Shown: in pieces, positions 36,642 through 45,277 of the stretch
How the letters are laid out: each line of letters starts with the position of its first letter
Position numbering within the stretch: the stretch's first letter is position 1
NCBI GenBank assembly: GCA_958296095.1
Contig: OY282434.1
Coordinates: 1,766,001-1,830,000 of the forward strand
DNA from: an uncultured Oligoflexales bacterium
Lineage (GTDB): Bacteria > Bdellovibrionota_B > Oligoflexia > Oligoflexales > JAPPIL01
Direction of reading: 5' to 3'
DNA length: 64,000 nt
Made by a program: the position numbers and the translations under genes
Notes under the pieces: generated by a model
Database searches by the model: none
Seen by the model: only the letters and a program-made list of their open reading frames with translations
Told to the model about the DNA's origin: nothing

Positions 36642-37526
36642 CTAGTTGTTTATGCTTGTGTGTACCTGTTTAACAGACGTTACTGCAAAGTTACCCACAG
36701 CACGTCCGACGATATGCGCCACAACAACCAACCAAAAAAAGATGTAGAATCTCATTCTAGGGGAGGTAGGTTCGGTGAGAATTCCCCAACTGTTAGCGAG
36801 ATCGATACTATTGATTATCTGTCCTGCTAGATGGGTGGCAAAGGCAGGAAAAAGCAAGGCGAATGCACCTCTAAGGCATCGCCTCGATTCGTGATCAGAG
36901 ATGAATCGCAAGGCCTTTCTTGTCGCGACAACTTCTTGATAGAGATGGACTGGTGGAAAAAACGACGCTAACGTGTATAACCCGGGCCCGATATTTTTTT
37001 CTGATTTTTCAGTAACATCTATTGCGTGTCCAGCTTCGTGCAAGGCAATCTCTAAACTGTCGGAGTAAAGACAAATACTATCGGCAAACTGGTTGTAATG
37101 ATCAGAAATATACAGAAGTTTGTTAGGAAAAAATGTATAGTGTAAAGCCACTATCGTTCCTAATGTGACCTTGGTCAGCATAGATGTCTTGTCGTTGCTG
37201 AAGGTGCGTTGCCAAATAAGTATTGGATTGTATTCGTTGATGGAAATATGTGTAGATGTCGCTCCGCCATCTACAAGAGCGACCTTGAGTGCTGTCAGAG
37301 AGTTTTCATGTAATGCACCCAAACCCACACGTGCATTCCATAAAACTAGCTTTGCAGGAATAGCAAAAATATTGCGGATACCTTCCACAACAAGATATTC
37401 CTTACCTCTTGTTACTTGTAGGGACTGCACACTCTCTCTTAATTGTGTATCGCCTGATAATCTTTTATTGGTATACATGTTTTTGTTCAAACTATAAACA
37501 AATAAAATTAGCGGGCATGATAACAT
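36642..37526 (-). CDS. Membrane protein with HEAGH zinc-peptidase-like motif
   Basis: A 294-residue protein (278 if ATG 37478 is used) with four or so membrane segments and the motif EIALHEAGHAID, an HExxH zinc site, around residue 167. Further hydrophobic stretches are SFFPPVHLYQ, GAFALLFPAFATHLAG and FYIFFWLVVVAHIVG. No known family is recognised. The gene is visibly more AT-rich than tsaB and hldE beside it, and neither start has a clear ribosome site. Both points suggest recent acquisition. It is convergent with tsaB. A site-2 or membrane-bound zinc protease role is only inferred from the motif. Confidence 0.6.
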   Translation of the reverse strand: MLSCPLILFVYSLNKNMYTNKRLSGDTQLRESVQSLQVTRGKEYLVVEGIRNIFAIPAKLVLWNARVGLGALHENSLTALKVALVDGGATSTHISINEYNPILIWQRTFSNDKTSMLTKVTLGTIVALHYTFFPNKLLYISDHYNQFADSICLYSDSLEIALHEAGHAIDVTEKSEKNIGPGLYTLASFFPPVHLYQEVVATRKALRFISDHESRRCLRGAFALLFPAFATHLAGQIINSIDLANSWGILTEPTSPRMRFYIFFWLVVVAHIVGRAVGNFAVTSVKQVHTSINN

Positions 37527-37594
37527 GTAGAAATATAAATGTAAAGTGCTTTTTTATTGTAGTTTCATCAGGTAGATCCTTTCGGTAAAATTTA

Positions 37595-38090
37595 AACACC
37601 TCAGCTGCAGGGGGCAAGCAAAGGGGCTAGGGGGCAAGCCTCTACGCAACCGCGAGAAGGCTTGGGGGCAAGCCTGAACGCAATAGCAAAAGGTCTGAGT
37701 GCAAGCCTGAATGCAATAGCGAGGGGTCTGATGGCACGCAGCGAGCTAGAAAGCGAGCGTTACTAAAGAGCCAAGCGTAGCTCCGTTGTCTTGGCACGGG
37801 GCAGACCTACCGAGAAACTCCCCACGAATATGTGCAAGCACATGCCCTGTGCAAAAAATAACCTGGTTGCAGTATTGGCAATATCTGCGGTCGTTTTCGC
37901 ACGGTCTCCCCGTGCCGTTCATGTGGCTCTCGGTAGGCAAGCTTGAACGCAACAGCCAAGAGATATGAGAACATGCAGCGAGCTAGAAAGCGAGCGTTAC
38001 AAAAAGCAGCGTAGCGAGCGAAGCGAGCTAGAAAGCGAGCGTTACAAAAAAGCCTCGTAGACGAGCGTTACAAAAAGCATCGCGCAGCGC
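37595..38090 (+). repeat. Modular intergenic repeat block 2
   Basis: About 500 bases of repeat between the HEAGH gene and hldE. Contents in order: 33-base degenerate tandem units (GGCAAGCCTGAACGCAATAG type) at about 37610-37740; a GCGAGC module; the CTCCGTTGTCTTGG module; a beta module with the CTCCCCACG left arm (about 37815-37910); the gamma module (CTCTCGG at about 37930); and several GCGAGCGTTACAAAAAGC units that run up to the hldE stop codon. No coding capacity is supported. The stretch 37527-37594 is plain AT-rich sequence. Confidence 0.9.
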
Positions 38091-39554
38091 TCAGTGATTG
38101 GTAACAGCACCGTCTGCACCATCACGAACACGATCGACGATGGCGGTAGTAGAGTGCCCGCGCAGCAAAGGGATGGTGGTAACTGTGCCACCTTGCCGCT
38201 GCACGATGTCAGCTCCAGCGATGTCTTGTGTTTGCCAATCTGCGCCTTTCACCAACACCTGAGGGTTGATGCTGGCAATCAATGCCGCAGGGGTATCTTC
38301 CTCAAACCAGCTGACGAGATCGACACAGCTAAGTGCCGCGACGAGGCGCAGCCGTGCCTGGAGGGGAATTATCGGGCGGGCGCTGCCTTTGAGACGGGAG
38401 ACGGAGCGGTCGGAATTGAGGGCGACGATCAACAAGTCGCCGCGAGCACGGGCTTGTTCCAAGAAGGCAACATGACCCGCGTGCAAAATATCAAAGCAGC
38501 CATTGGTGAAGACGATGCGACCGCTGCTATTGCCGAGGGTGTGGCTGAGCTGTTGCGGGGCGACAATCTTGTGGGTGCTGCTATGGATGTCATCGGCGCT
38601 GAGGGATCGCTTCAGCTCTGCGGCGGTGACCGCTTGCGTGCCGCGCTTCTCAACCACCAGTCCCGCGCCGTGACTGGCAAGTTCCAATGCCTGGGTCACG
38701 GAAATATCGCAACCCGCTGCCAGTGCCATCAGTGCTGCAACCGTGTCACCAGCACCAGAGACATCAAAAACTTCCCGCGCCCGAGTGCGTTGTAGCACCG
38801 AGGTTTTGGTCGTCGCGAGTGGCACATAGATCATGCCACGTTTGCCCATCGTCACCAGCACGTCGCGCAGACGAGGATAACGCTGTTGCAAGGCACGCCC
38901 CAACTGTTCGCCATCGTTTTGCTGAGCTACAACTGCATCCAGAGCTCGGCGAGCTTCGGGCAGGTTGGGGGTGATGAGATCAGCATCGGCATAGTGTTGA
39001 AAGTCGCAGCCACAGGGGTCGACGACGACCTTGCTGCCGCGGCCACGCGCCAGCGCGATGAGGCGAGCCGTCAGCGGCGCTGGTAACGTGCCCTTGCCAT
39101 AATCGCTGAGCAGGAGCACATCAAATTGCAAACACTCAGCCGTGGCGTAGAGCTGTTGCTGTTCGGCGGCGTTGAGCACTTGAATCCGCTCGTGGTCGAC
39201 ACGCAACATCTGCTGGTTCTGGGCATAAATTCTTGTTTTTCTTATCGTTTCCCGCGGTGCCGCCCGAACCAGATAGTCGTCGCTAATACCGTCTTGCCGC
39301 AGTGCCGCGCGCAACTGCGCCCCCACCTCATCCGCTCCGACAACAGCACAGAGGTAAGTTTTCCCTCCAGCAAGTTGCACGTTGCGGGCGGCGTTGGCTG
39401 CGCCCCCTGCCATTCTACGCCGCTCCACCACCCGATGCACGGGCACAGGGGCCTCGGGCGAAATGCGTTTGACATCGCCGTCGAGACACTCATCGAGCAT
39501 CACATCGCCCATTACCAGCACGGTAACGGCATTTTTTTCCCAGGGCAATTGCAT
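38091..39554 (-). CDS. hldE: Bifunctional heptose-7-phosphate kinase / heptose-1-phosphate adenylyltransferase HldE
   Basis: HldE carries out two steps of ADP-heptose synthesis for the LPS inner core. The N-terminal ribokinase-like domain (about 1-315) has GDVMLDECLDGDV, AGGAANAARNV, VDPCGCDF and SGAGDTVAAL (catalytic Asp). The C-terminal nucleotidyltransferase domain (about 343-487) has FTNGCFDILHAGHVAFL (HxGH), NSDRSVSRLKG and LVKGADW. Length 487 aa is standard. ATG at 39554 gives the usual N-terminus. The stop codon lies directly against a repeat block. It is divergent from the TPR/membrane gene at 39709. Confidence 0.97.
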   Translation of the reverse strand: MQLPWEKNAVTVLVMGDVMLDECLDGDVKRISPEAPVPVHRVVERRRMAGGAANAARNVQLAGGKTYLCAVVGADEVGAQLRAALRQDGISDDYLVRAAPRETIRKTRIYAQNQQMLRVDHERIQVLNAAEQQQLYATAECLQFDVLLLSDYGKGTLPAPLTARLIALARGRGSKVVVDPCGCDFQHYADADLITPNLPEARRALDAVVAQQNDGEQLGRALQQRYPRLRDVLVTMGKRGMIYVPLATTKTSVLQRTRAREVFDVSGAGDTVAALMALAAGCDISVTQALELASHGAGLVVEKRGTQAVTAAELKRSLSADDIHSSTHKIVAPQQLSHTLGNSSGRIVFTNGCFDILHAGHVAFLEQARARGDLLIVALNSDRSVSRLKGSARPIIPLQARLRLVAALSCVDLVSWFEEDTPAALIASINPQVLVKGADWQTQDIAGADIVQRQGGTVTTIPLLRGHSTTAIVDRVRDGADGAVTNH

Positions 39555-39708
39555 GTCATAACCTCCGTCACAGCCACGCCCCTAACCCAGATGTCATGCT
39601 TATACAAAATTTAACTGATACTATGCTAGGCATGGCTTGTCGTATGATGAGCGATGCTTTTGGGTTTTAACTTTATGTTTTAGACCTTGCTGCCGATACC
39701 GCGTCGCT

Positions 39709-40494
39709 ATGCGGGTGGAAAACGTCAAAAAAATTGTCGCTAAGGGCGATTTGCAGCAGGCCCAGGAGCTCTTGGACACCCTGTTGGAGCTTGGCCCTGG
39801 CAATGTTGAGGCGCTGAAATTGAAGGCGGCCTTGCTCAGGATACAGGGTAAATTTGATGCAGAACGGCAGATTTGGCTCAGAATCCACGAACTCGACGCA
39901 GAGGATCTCGACACGCTGCGTTTTTTGCAGAAAAAACAGCTGGAGGAGCGCGAGTTTTTTTATTTTACCGACGAGTTGCCAGGTGGACGCAGGTTTCTCG
40001 CTTATCCCAAAAAAATGGCCATTGCCTCGGTCATCGGCTTGCTCGGTTGTCTGCTGTTTCTCGTTATCTCTTACCTCGTGCGCACCCATCTGCCCTTAGG
40101 GGGGCGGGCGCTCGTGCTGTTGACCTTTGCTATCTGCGTGTTACTGCCATGGCTGCTGATCATTCACCGTTTCTTGACTGGCTTGGTATCGATTGCCGTC
40201 ACCGCTAGCGACATTCGTATTAAGTCACGGCTGAAAACGCTGGCCTATCGCTGGGAAGAGTTGCATCAGGTATGCCTGGCGCACCATCGCACTGCAGCCC
40301 ATACACAGTTGTTGCTGGTAATCGTGCCCCACAGTGCGGCCTTGCCCGCGGTAAAGATTGACATGAGCGATGGCAGTTCAAGTCTCTGTGCGCGCTCTTA
40401 CCTGATCGCCGAAATCAACCGCTTTTGCCGCAAGCTCGAACACACACCGAGCGAGCAAGTGCACCTCGGCAATAGGCGACTGTTGGTTTTTTGA
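39709..40494 (+). CDS. TPR-like protein with two central membrane helices
   Basis: A 261-residue protein. Residues 1-75 form two TPR-like helical hairpins (LQQAQELLDTLLELGPGNVEALKLKAALL). Two membrane helices follow (IASVIGLLGCLLFLVISYLV and LVLLTFAICVLLPWLLII) with a short basic link, then a beta-rich C-terminal domain of about 110 residues resembling a bacterial PH or DUF-type membrane-proximal domain. ATG 39709 is chosen because the TPR begins there; no clear ribosome site is seen and GTG 39715 is an alternative. The function is unknown. It is followed by a long repeat block. Confidence 0.6.
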   Translation: MRVENVKKIVAKGDLQQAQELLDTLLELGPGNVEALKLKAALLRIQGKFDAERQIWLRIHELDAEDLDTLRFLQKKQLEEREFFYFTDELPGGRRFLAYPKKMAIASVIGLLGCLLFLVISYLVRTHLPLGGRALVLLTFAICVLLPWLLIIHRFLTGLVSIAVTASDIRIKSRLKTLAYRWEELHQVCLAHHRTAAHTQLLLVIVPHSAALPAVKIDMSDGSSSLCARSYLIAEINRFCRKLEHTPSEQVHLGNRRLLVF

Positions 40495-41321
40495 GACCTA
40501 GTTTACGCGAATATCGGGTTTCGCTGGAGCTAGAAAGCGGCAAAAGAGCCTCGTAGAGCAAGCGGCAAAGAGCCCCCCACGTACCGCCGTTGTCTTGGCA
40601 CGGCGGAGCTAGAAAGCGGCAAAAAGTCTCGTAGCGAGTGGAGCTAGCCAATGCTTAGCACAAGTCCCCGTTATCTTGGCACGGCACAGTGGAGCTAGCC
40701 AGCGGCAAAAAAGCCGATCAGCGAGAAACTCTCCCTTGAGTTAGGTGCAAGTACATGCCTTGTGCAAAAAAATAACCTGAACGCAGTAACGAGAGATCAG
40801 AGTGCAAGCAGCGAGCTAGGAAGCGAGCGGAACAAAAAGCCGCGTAGCGCGTAGCGCGCCACGGCGCAGCCCTACCGAGAAACCCGACCACAACAGGTAT
40901 AAGCACATGCCTTATGCAAAAAATAAACTGAACGCGATAGCGAGAGGTCTGAGGACGAGGAGCGAGCGGGGAGCTAGAAAGCGGCAAAGAGCAGCGTAGC
41001 GAGCGAAGCGAGCGATACAAAAAGCAGCGTAGCGCAAGCAGCGAGGGAGCGAGAAAGCGGCAAAAAGCCGCGTGCAACCCGACCTCAACAGGTATAGGCA
41101 CATGCCTTGTGCAAAAAAATAAACTGAATGCAATAGCGAGAGGTCTGAGGGCAAGCTTGAACGCAAGAGCCGAGAGGTCTGAGGGCAAGCCTGAACGCAA
41201 TACAGGGAGATCAGAGCGCAAGGAGCGAGCTAGGAAGCGAGCGTTACAAAAAAGCAGCGTAGCGCAGCGCGTAGCGCGTAGCGCGCCACGGCGCAGCGCG
41301 TAGCAAGGTCTATTTTTTCTG
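40495..41321 (+). repeat. Modular intergenic repeat block 3
   Basis: About 825 bases of repeat between convergent genes. It begins with GGAGCTAGAAAGCGGCAAAA units (from about 40530), includes CCGTTGTCTTGGCACGG modules, and has three truncated beta modules (about 40733, 40880 and 41067) that contain the left arm and inner AAGCACATGCC hairpin but jump directly into 33-base tandem units. The block ends with many GCGTAGCGC runs at about 41260-41300. No gene is supported. Confidence 0.9.
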
Positions 41322-43526
41322 CTAATCGCTTACACACATGCGTAGGTGCTGTCCCCAAACCTCTCCTCTTTGCCACTGGTAGTCGGGGTTTTTTCTTCTG
41401 TAGAGACGATCAAAGCGGGGCGGCTTGCCGATCTGTTCCCACGCGGCAAGGCTGTACGGGTGATCGCCACAGCTGAGTATTGCCCGCACCACTCCGCGCT
41501 CGAAAGTCTGCCGGTCAGAGAAGACCTGCGAGCAACCTATGCCCCAATATCCTTCTGTCTGCTGTGTAAGTGTGCGGTCGTGAAAGTCGATAAATTTTTG
41601 TCGCATGGCAGTGGTCTTGGTTGCTCTACAACCCATACGAAGAGTACGGTGATTGATACAACCATCGTCCCAGAGGTCGGCACGCATTTTTCTGCCGTTA
41701 GCATCGTCCTTGAAAGCATCGACATTTCGCAACGCACAAGCGAGGTCGAGCAGTGGCCTGCCCGCAAGCGAGCTGTAGAGAAGGGCATTTGTCCAGCTCT
41801 GCCGAGTGGTTCCCCAGAAGCATTCGCAGTTCTCGTCGAGGGCAGGACTGTTCCGTTCTTTGCCGCTGCTGAAAATTCCGCCGCAGGACATAACAGCATC
41901 TTGGCTGCACGTGCTGGCACAGGAGCAGGTCTCCGAGTCCCAGGCAAACCTACTGTCGCGGGGACAGGAGGTAATTTCGTTGTTCCGCTCGTCACAACAC
42001 TTACAAGTTGGTGGAGGGGGGACATAGGGTGGTGGTGGTGATGTAGGGGTGAGAGGAGGTGGTGGAGGGGGGACATGGCAATCACGTGTGCCTTCGACGC
42101 TGCGTTTGCTGGGTGCGAGAATTATAAATGTCGGGCAATCTTTACTCTCGCAAAGATTGCTGCAACTGCGGCGTTGCACTCTCGATTTTCGTTGCCGCAT
42201 CGTCTCTCCGCCACAGACGGTGTCTGTCGCTGGTGACCAAGCTTTTGATTCCCACACTTTCCAAGTAGTGCAGGCTGTGTCGCAAGAATTTTCGCAGACA
42301 GGGGCACATACCTTCGTGCCACCTACGGCTTGGGTGTCGCTAGCGGTGGTCTCGCAGTCATCGCCGTCGCAGGGATCAGGACAGATTCTCTGGCGCGTGC
42401 GTGTCTGAGCTAGTGTTTCGCCTTCGCACACGGTATCCGTTGCAGGTGTCCACGTGCCCCAATCACCCCATGCATCACAAGTTTTAGGATTTATACGGCA
42501 CAGTGTTAGGGCTGCAATCGCCGTTTCGGGCAAATTTCCAACGAGGCTTTCGCCATCGAGATCACGCACTGCTCGCCAGGTCTCGCCGTCGCAGACATCT
42601 GTTGGCGGCAGATCTTTGAAATGCACCGAGCGAGCGGCAGCCCATAGTGGTGCTGAAAGCGTCTTCAGCGCAGTCAGTTGCTGGCTGTCGAGATTGTCAA
42701 GCAAGGACAGTATGCTGGCCTTGATGGTGTTGACGTTGTGATCATCTTTCTCCCCCTGCAACTCCTTGTATAGCGTGAAGAACTTGTTTAGCACCGTGCT
42801 GGCTGCGTCGACGATAGTCGGGTCGCTCATCGTGACCATCAAGCTCGCGTCATTGAGCACGGTATGCATAGTTTCCACCAGCTCCGCGAATAACGTGGGT
42901 ATATCTAGCACTTTCCGCAGGCTCGTGGTTTCTTCAATAGTGAGGACTTCGTTGATGAATTCCTCATTGAGAATGTCGGCGACAATGTCGGGCGGCCCCT
43001 TGAGTTTAGTGCTGATGAAACTGCCCTTCGTTGCCAATGCTTGTCGCAAGCTCGCATCGCCAAAGAAGGCAACTACGGCCGCGTTGAAATCTTTGCCGAG
43101 TTGCTTGTTCTGCGTCTTGTCGGGGTTGAGGGCGAGGGTGGTTGCCGCATCGACTATTTTTTTTAAGCCTTCTGCCTCCGCACTGTCAGCAGGAAACTGG
43201 CCCTGCAGTGCGGTTATGAGCGATCCGACTTTCAGTGCGGTGCTGATGTCATTGCCGAAGCGTGCGTGTACGATTGCCATCACCTTCTGTGTGAATGTGT
43301 TGAGAAATTTTTTCTGGGTAATGGCGGTAGCATCAAAATCTTGCACCAACAGCCTATCCATAACGATGGTGTAACGCCAGGCGACAGCCGCATCCGTGCC
43401 GACAAGCTCGCTGTTCTGCGTAGTATAGACCTGCGTACCGCCACAGCTCAGCGACAACAGCAGCAAGCCAACTGCACCAAAAATTCGCACGACCACCCCG
43501 CCATAACAATTCTCACGCGTGCCCAT
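41322..43526 (-). CDS. Large lipoprotein with thrombospondin-type-1-like Cys/Trp repeats
   Basis: A 734-residue protein with a signal ending LLLLSLSCGG, a good lipobox (Cys about residue 28). Residues 40-330 are helical, without known motif. Residues 350-480 have two TSP1-like units: WGDWGTWTPATDTVCEGET with TRTRQRICPDPC, and WKVWESKAWSPATDTVCGGE with QRKSRVQRRSC, each with six cysteines and stacked Trp. A proline-rich linker follows, then a C-terminal Cys-rich domain to residue 734. TSP1-like units often mediate adhesion to glycans or proteins. Starts at GTG codons within the first 13 residues are also possible. It is flanked by repeats downstream. Confidence 0.75.
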   Translation of the reverse strand: MGTRENCYGGVVVRIFGAVGLLLLSLSCGGTQVYTTQNSELVGTDAAVAWRYTIVMDRLLVQDFDATAITQKKFLNTFTQKVMAIVHARFGNDISTALKVGSLITALQGQFPADSAEAEGLKKIVDAATTLALNPDKTQNKQLGKDFNAAVVAFFGDASLRQALATKGSFISTKLKGPPDIVADILNEEFINEVLTIEETTSLRKVLDIPTLFAELVETMHTVLNDASLMVTMSDPTIVDAASTVLNKFFTLYKELQGEKDDHNVNTIKASILSLLDNLDSQQLTALKTLSAPLWAAARSVHFKDLPPTDVCDGETWRAVRDLDGESLVGNLPETAIAALTLCRINPKTCDAWGDWGTWTPATDTVCEGETLAQTRTRQRICPDPCDGDDCETTASDTQAVGGTKVCAPVCENSCDTACTTWKVWESKAWSPATDTVCGGETMRQRKSRVQRRSCSNLCESKDCPTFIILAPSKRSVEGTRDCHVPPPPPPLTPTSPPPPYVPPPPTCKCCDERNNEITSCPRDSRFAWDSETCSCASTCSQDAVMSCGGIFSSGKERNSPALDENCECFWGTTRQSWTNALLYSSLAGRPLLDLACALRNVDAFKDDANGRKMRADLWDDGCINHRTLRMGCRATKTTAMRQKFIDFHDRTLTQQTEGYWGIGCSQVFSDRQTFERGVVRAILSCGDHPYSLAAWEQIGKPPRFDRLYRRKNPDYQWQRGEVWGQHLRMCVSD

Positions 43527-43590
43527 CGGAGAGTTTAAGCACTTTCTTAGGTAAACTTACAAAACGCTGTAATGTCAGGATGATAAGGGA

Positions 43591-43615
43591 GCAGCGAGCT
43601 AGGAAGCGAGCGTTA
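43591..43615 (+). repeat. Short fragment of the GCGAGC repeat overlapping the P1 peptidase stop codon
   Basis: GCAGCGAGCTAGGAAGCGAG is the same module that fills the larger blocks. On the minus strand it supplies the last five codons and the TAG stop (43599-43601) of the peptidase gene. Confidence 0.85.
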
Positions 43616-44624
43616 ACGCCTCGAGTGGCACGCTGTGCACCACCCGCGCTTGATAGCCACGCGTCGTGGTGGCAGTGGTCAGCGAATTCCACACCGCTTC
43701 TTCGCTGGCATCGACGACAGCACGCAGCAGTGGATCAAGACAGGATGGTGGCAAGGTGCGGCTGGAATCGGTGTCTCCCTGTAGATAGGCAGTGGTTGAG
43801 AAGGCGAGGGCAAATTCACCGCTACCACTCAGGCTGCACGTGCCGGTGCGCGCCAGGCCATGTGTGACGCGCTGCGCCAGCAACGACAACTGCAGGTGGG
43901 GCAAAGGGGCATCTGTCGCAACAACAAACACAAACGAGCCATCACGCCGATGTGGAGGCACAGGGGTGGTGACCAGCGGGGCAACTTTGCGACCTTGCAA
44001 CAGCAGTTCGTCACGCCGTCCGCCGTTGCTATTGACCAGCACACCGACCCGATAACCGAGTTCAGGCAGGAGACGGGATGCCGTGCCGATTCCGCCCTTG
44101 AAGTCATAACTGCACATGCCGGTGCCTGCACCTACTGCACCTTCGCTAACTTGCCCGCCCTGCGCGTTGCGAATGGCTTGCTGGGCGTGATCGGGGGTAA
44201 TTGCCAGTGCCTTGATGTCGTTCAGGTAACCATCGAAACATTCGCTGACGACGGGCAACACATCGCAGGCCTGCGGATATGCCTTTATCATGTGGCGCAC
44301 CACACCTGCATAGACCTCGCCGACACTCAAGGTATTGGTGAGCATAATCGGTGTTTCGAGAAAACCGCAGGTGTTGAGCCAATCACCGCCCGTCAACTGC
44401 CCGTTGCCATGTATAGTGTGCGCTGCAGCGCTGACCCGTTTGGCAGTGCCGACCTCCGCGCAGGGCAGTACCGCCGTCACGCCAGTGCAGACATCGCCCT
44501 CAGCCAGTGTGACATGCCCGACCTGCACGCCTTCCACGTCAGTGATGGCATTGTGCGTGCCGACAGCTAGCTCGCCGAAGGCAATGCCAGCTGTGCGCAA
44601 AATACGGCGTGGCTCAGTCGCCAA
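43599..44624 (-). CDS. P1 family (DmpA/BapA-type) aminopeptidase
   Basis: Ntn-hydrolase-fold peptidases of family P1 are made as a precursor that cleaves itself before a Ser or Thr, freeing the nucleophile; many act on beta-amino or D-amino peptides. Here GAGTGMCSYDFKGGIGTASR, VGVLVNSNGG and the self-cleavage site RRDGSFVFVVATDAPL (Gly-Ser) are clear, so activity is expected. TTG at 44624 overlaps the sodB end by 11 bases; the next start codon would be TTG at about 44600. Length is 341 aa. The last residues (ALTLAS) and the stop come from an intergenic repeat fragment. The physiological substrate cannot be predicted. Confidence 0.88.
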   Translation of the reverse strand: MATEPRRILRTAGIAFGELAVGTHNAITDVEGVQVGHVTLAEGDVCTGVTAVLPCAEVGTAKRVSAAAHTIHGNGQLTGGDWLNTCGFLETPIMLTNTLSVGEVYAGVVRHMIKAYPQACDVLPVVSECFDGYLNDIKALAITPDHAQQAIRNAQGGQVSEGAVGAGTGMCSYDFKGGIGTASRLLPELGYRVGVLVNSNGGRRDELLLQGRKVAPLVTTPVPPHRRDGSFVFVVATDAPLPHLQLSLLAQRVTHGLARTGTCSLSGSGEFALAFSTTAYLQGDTDSSRTLPPSCLDPLLRAVVDASEEAVWNSLTTATTTRGYQARVVHSVPLEALTLAS

Positions 44625-45198
44625 GTCGTTCTTCGACCTTTGCCCAATCCACCAGTTGCCAGAACGCATCGAGATATTTAGGACGAGCATTCTGGTAATC
44701 GAGGTAGTAGGCATGTTCCCAGACATCACAGGTCAACAGCGGCGTGATACCTGTGTCGGTCAGCGGTGTGCCTGCGTTGCTGGTCGACACGATCTTGAGG
44801 TGGCCGCGGTCGTCTTTGACCAACCACGCCCAGCCAGCGCCGAACAGCGTAACTGCCTTATTGGTGAACTGCGTTTTGAATTCAGCCAACGACTTGAAAC
44901 ACCGCGCCAAGGCTGCAGCGGTCTTGTCTTGGGGTTCACCGCCACCCTGCGGTGAGAGACAGTTCCAATAGAAGGTGTGATTCCAAACTTGCGCCGCGTT
45001 GTTGAATATGCCGCCGTCCGACTGCCTAACGATGTCTTCGAGCGGTGCGTCGGCCCAGCGGGTATCGGCGATGAGTTTGTTGAGGTTGGTAACGTAAGTG
45101 CGGTGGTGCTTGCCGTAATGAAATTCCAACGTGCGAGCCGAAATATGCGGAGCGAGACCATCCAGTGCATAGGGAAGGGGGGGAAGTTCGATAGCCAT
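44614..45198 (-). CDS. sodB: Iron-type superoxide dismutase
   Basis: SOD converts superoxide to peroxide and oxygen in the cytoplasm. The 194-residue protein has all four metal ligands in the usual setting: His in LEFHYGKHH, His in VWNHTFYW, Asp and His in CDVWEHAYYLDYQN. The residues GGIFNNAAQVWNH and FGAGWAWLV are Fe-SOD-like. ATG at 45198 has AGAGGA about 9 bases upstream and fits the family N-terminus (MAIELPPLPYALDGLAPHIS). It overlaps the P1 peptidase gene downstream. Confidence 0.97.
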   Translation of the reverse strand: MAIELPPLPYALDGLAPHISARTLEFHYGKHHRTYVTNLNKLIADTRWADAPLEDIVRQSDGGIFNNAAQVWNHTFYWNCLSPQGGGEPQDKTAAALARCFKSLAEFKTQFTNKAVTLFGAGWAWLVKDDRGHLKIVSTSNAGTPLTDTGITPLLTCDVWEHAYYLDYQNARPKYLDAFWQLVDWAKVEERLGD

Positions 45199-45277
45199 CA
45201 GGTGATTCCTCTTAGTTAAAACACAACCTAAGACATGGTACACGCACACGCCCTGTTGTCAACTCAGGTCACACAAT

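Noticed and set aside
37595..38090. Direct repeats of about 33 bases that could look like a CRISPR array
   Set aside because: Units are degenerate and abut one another without unique spacers of constant length, and no cas genes are present.
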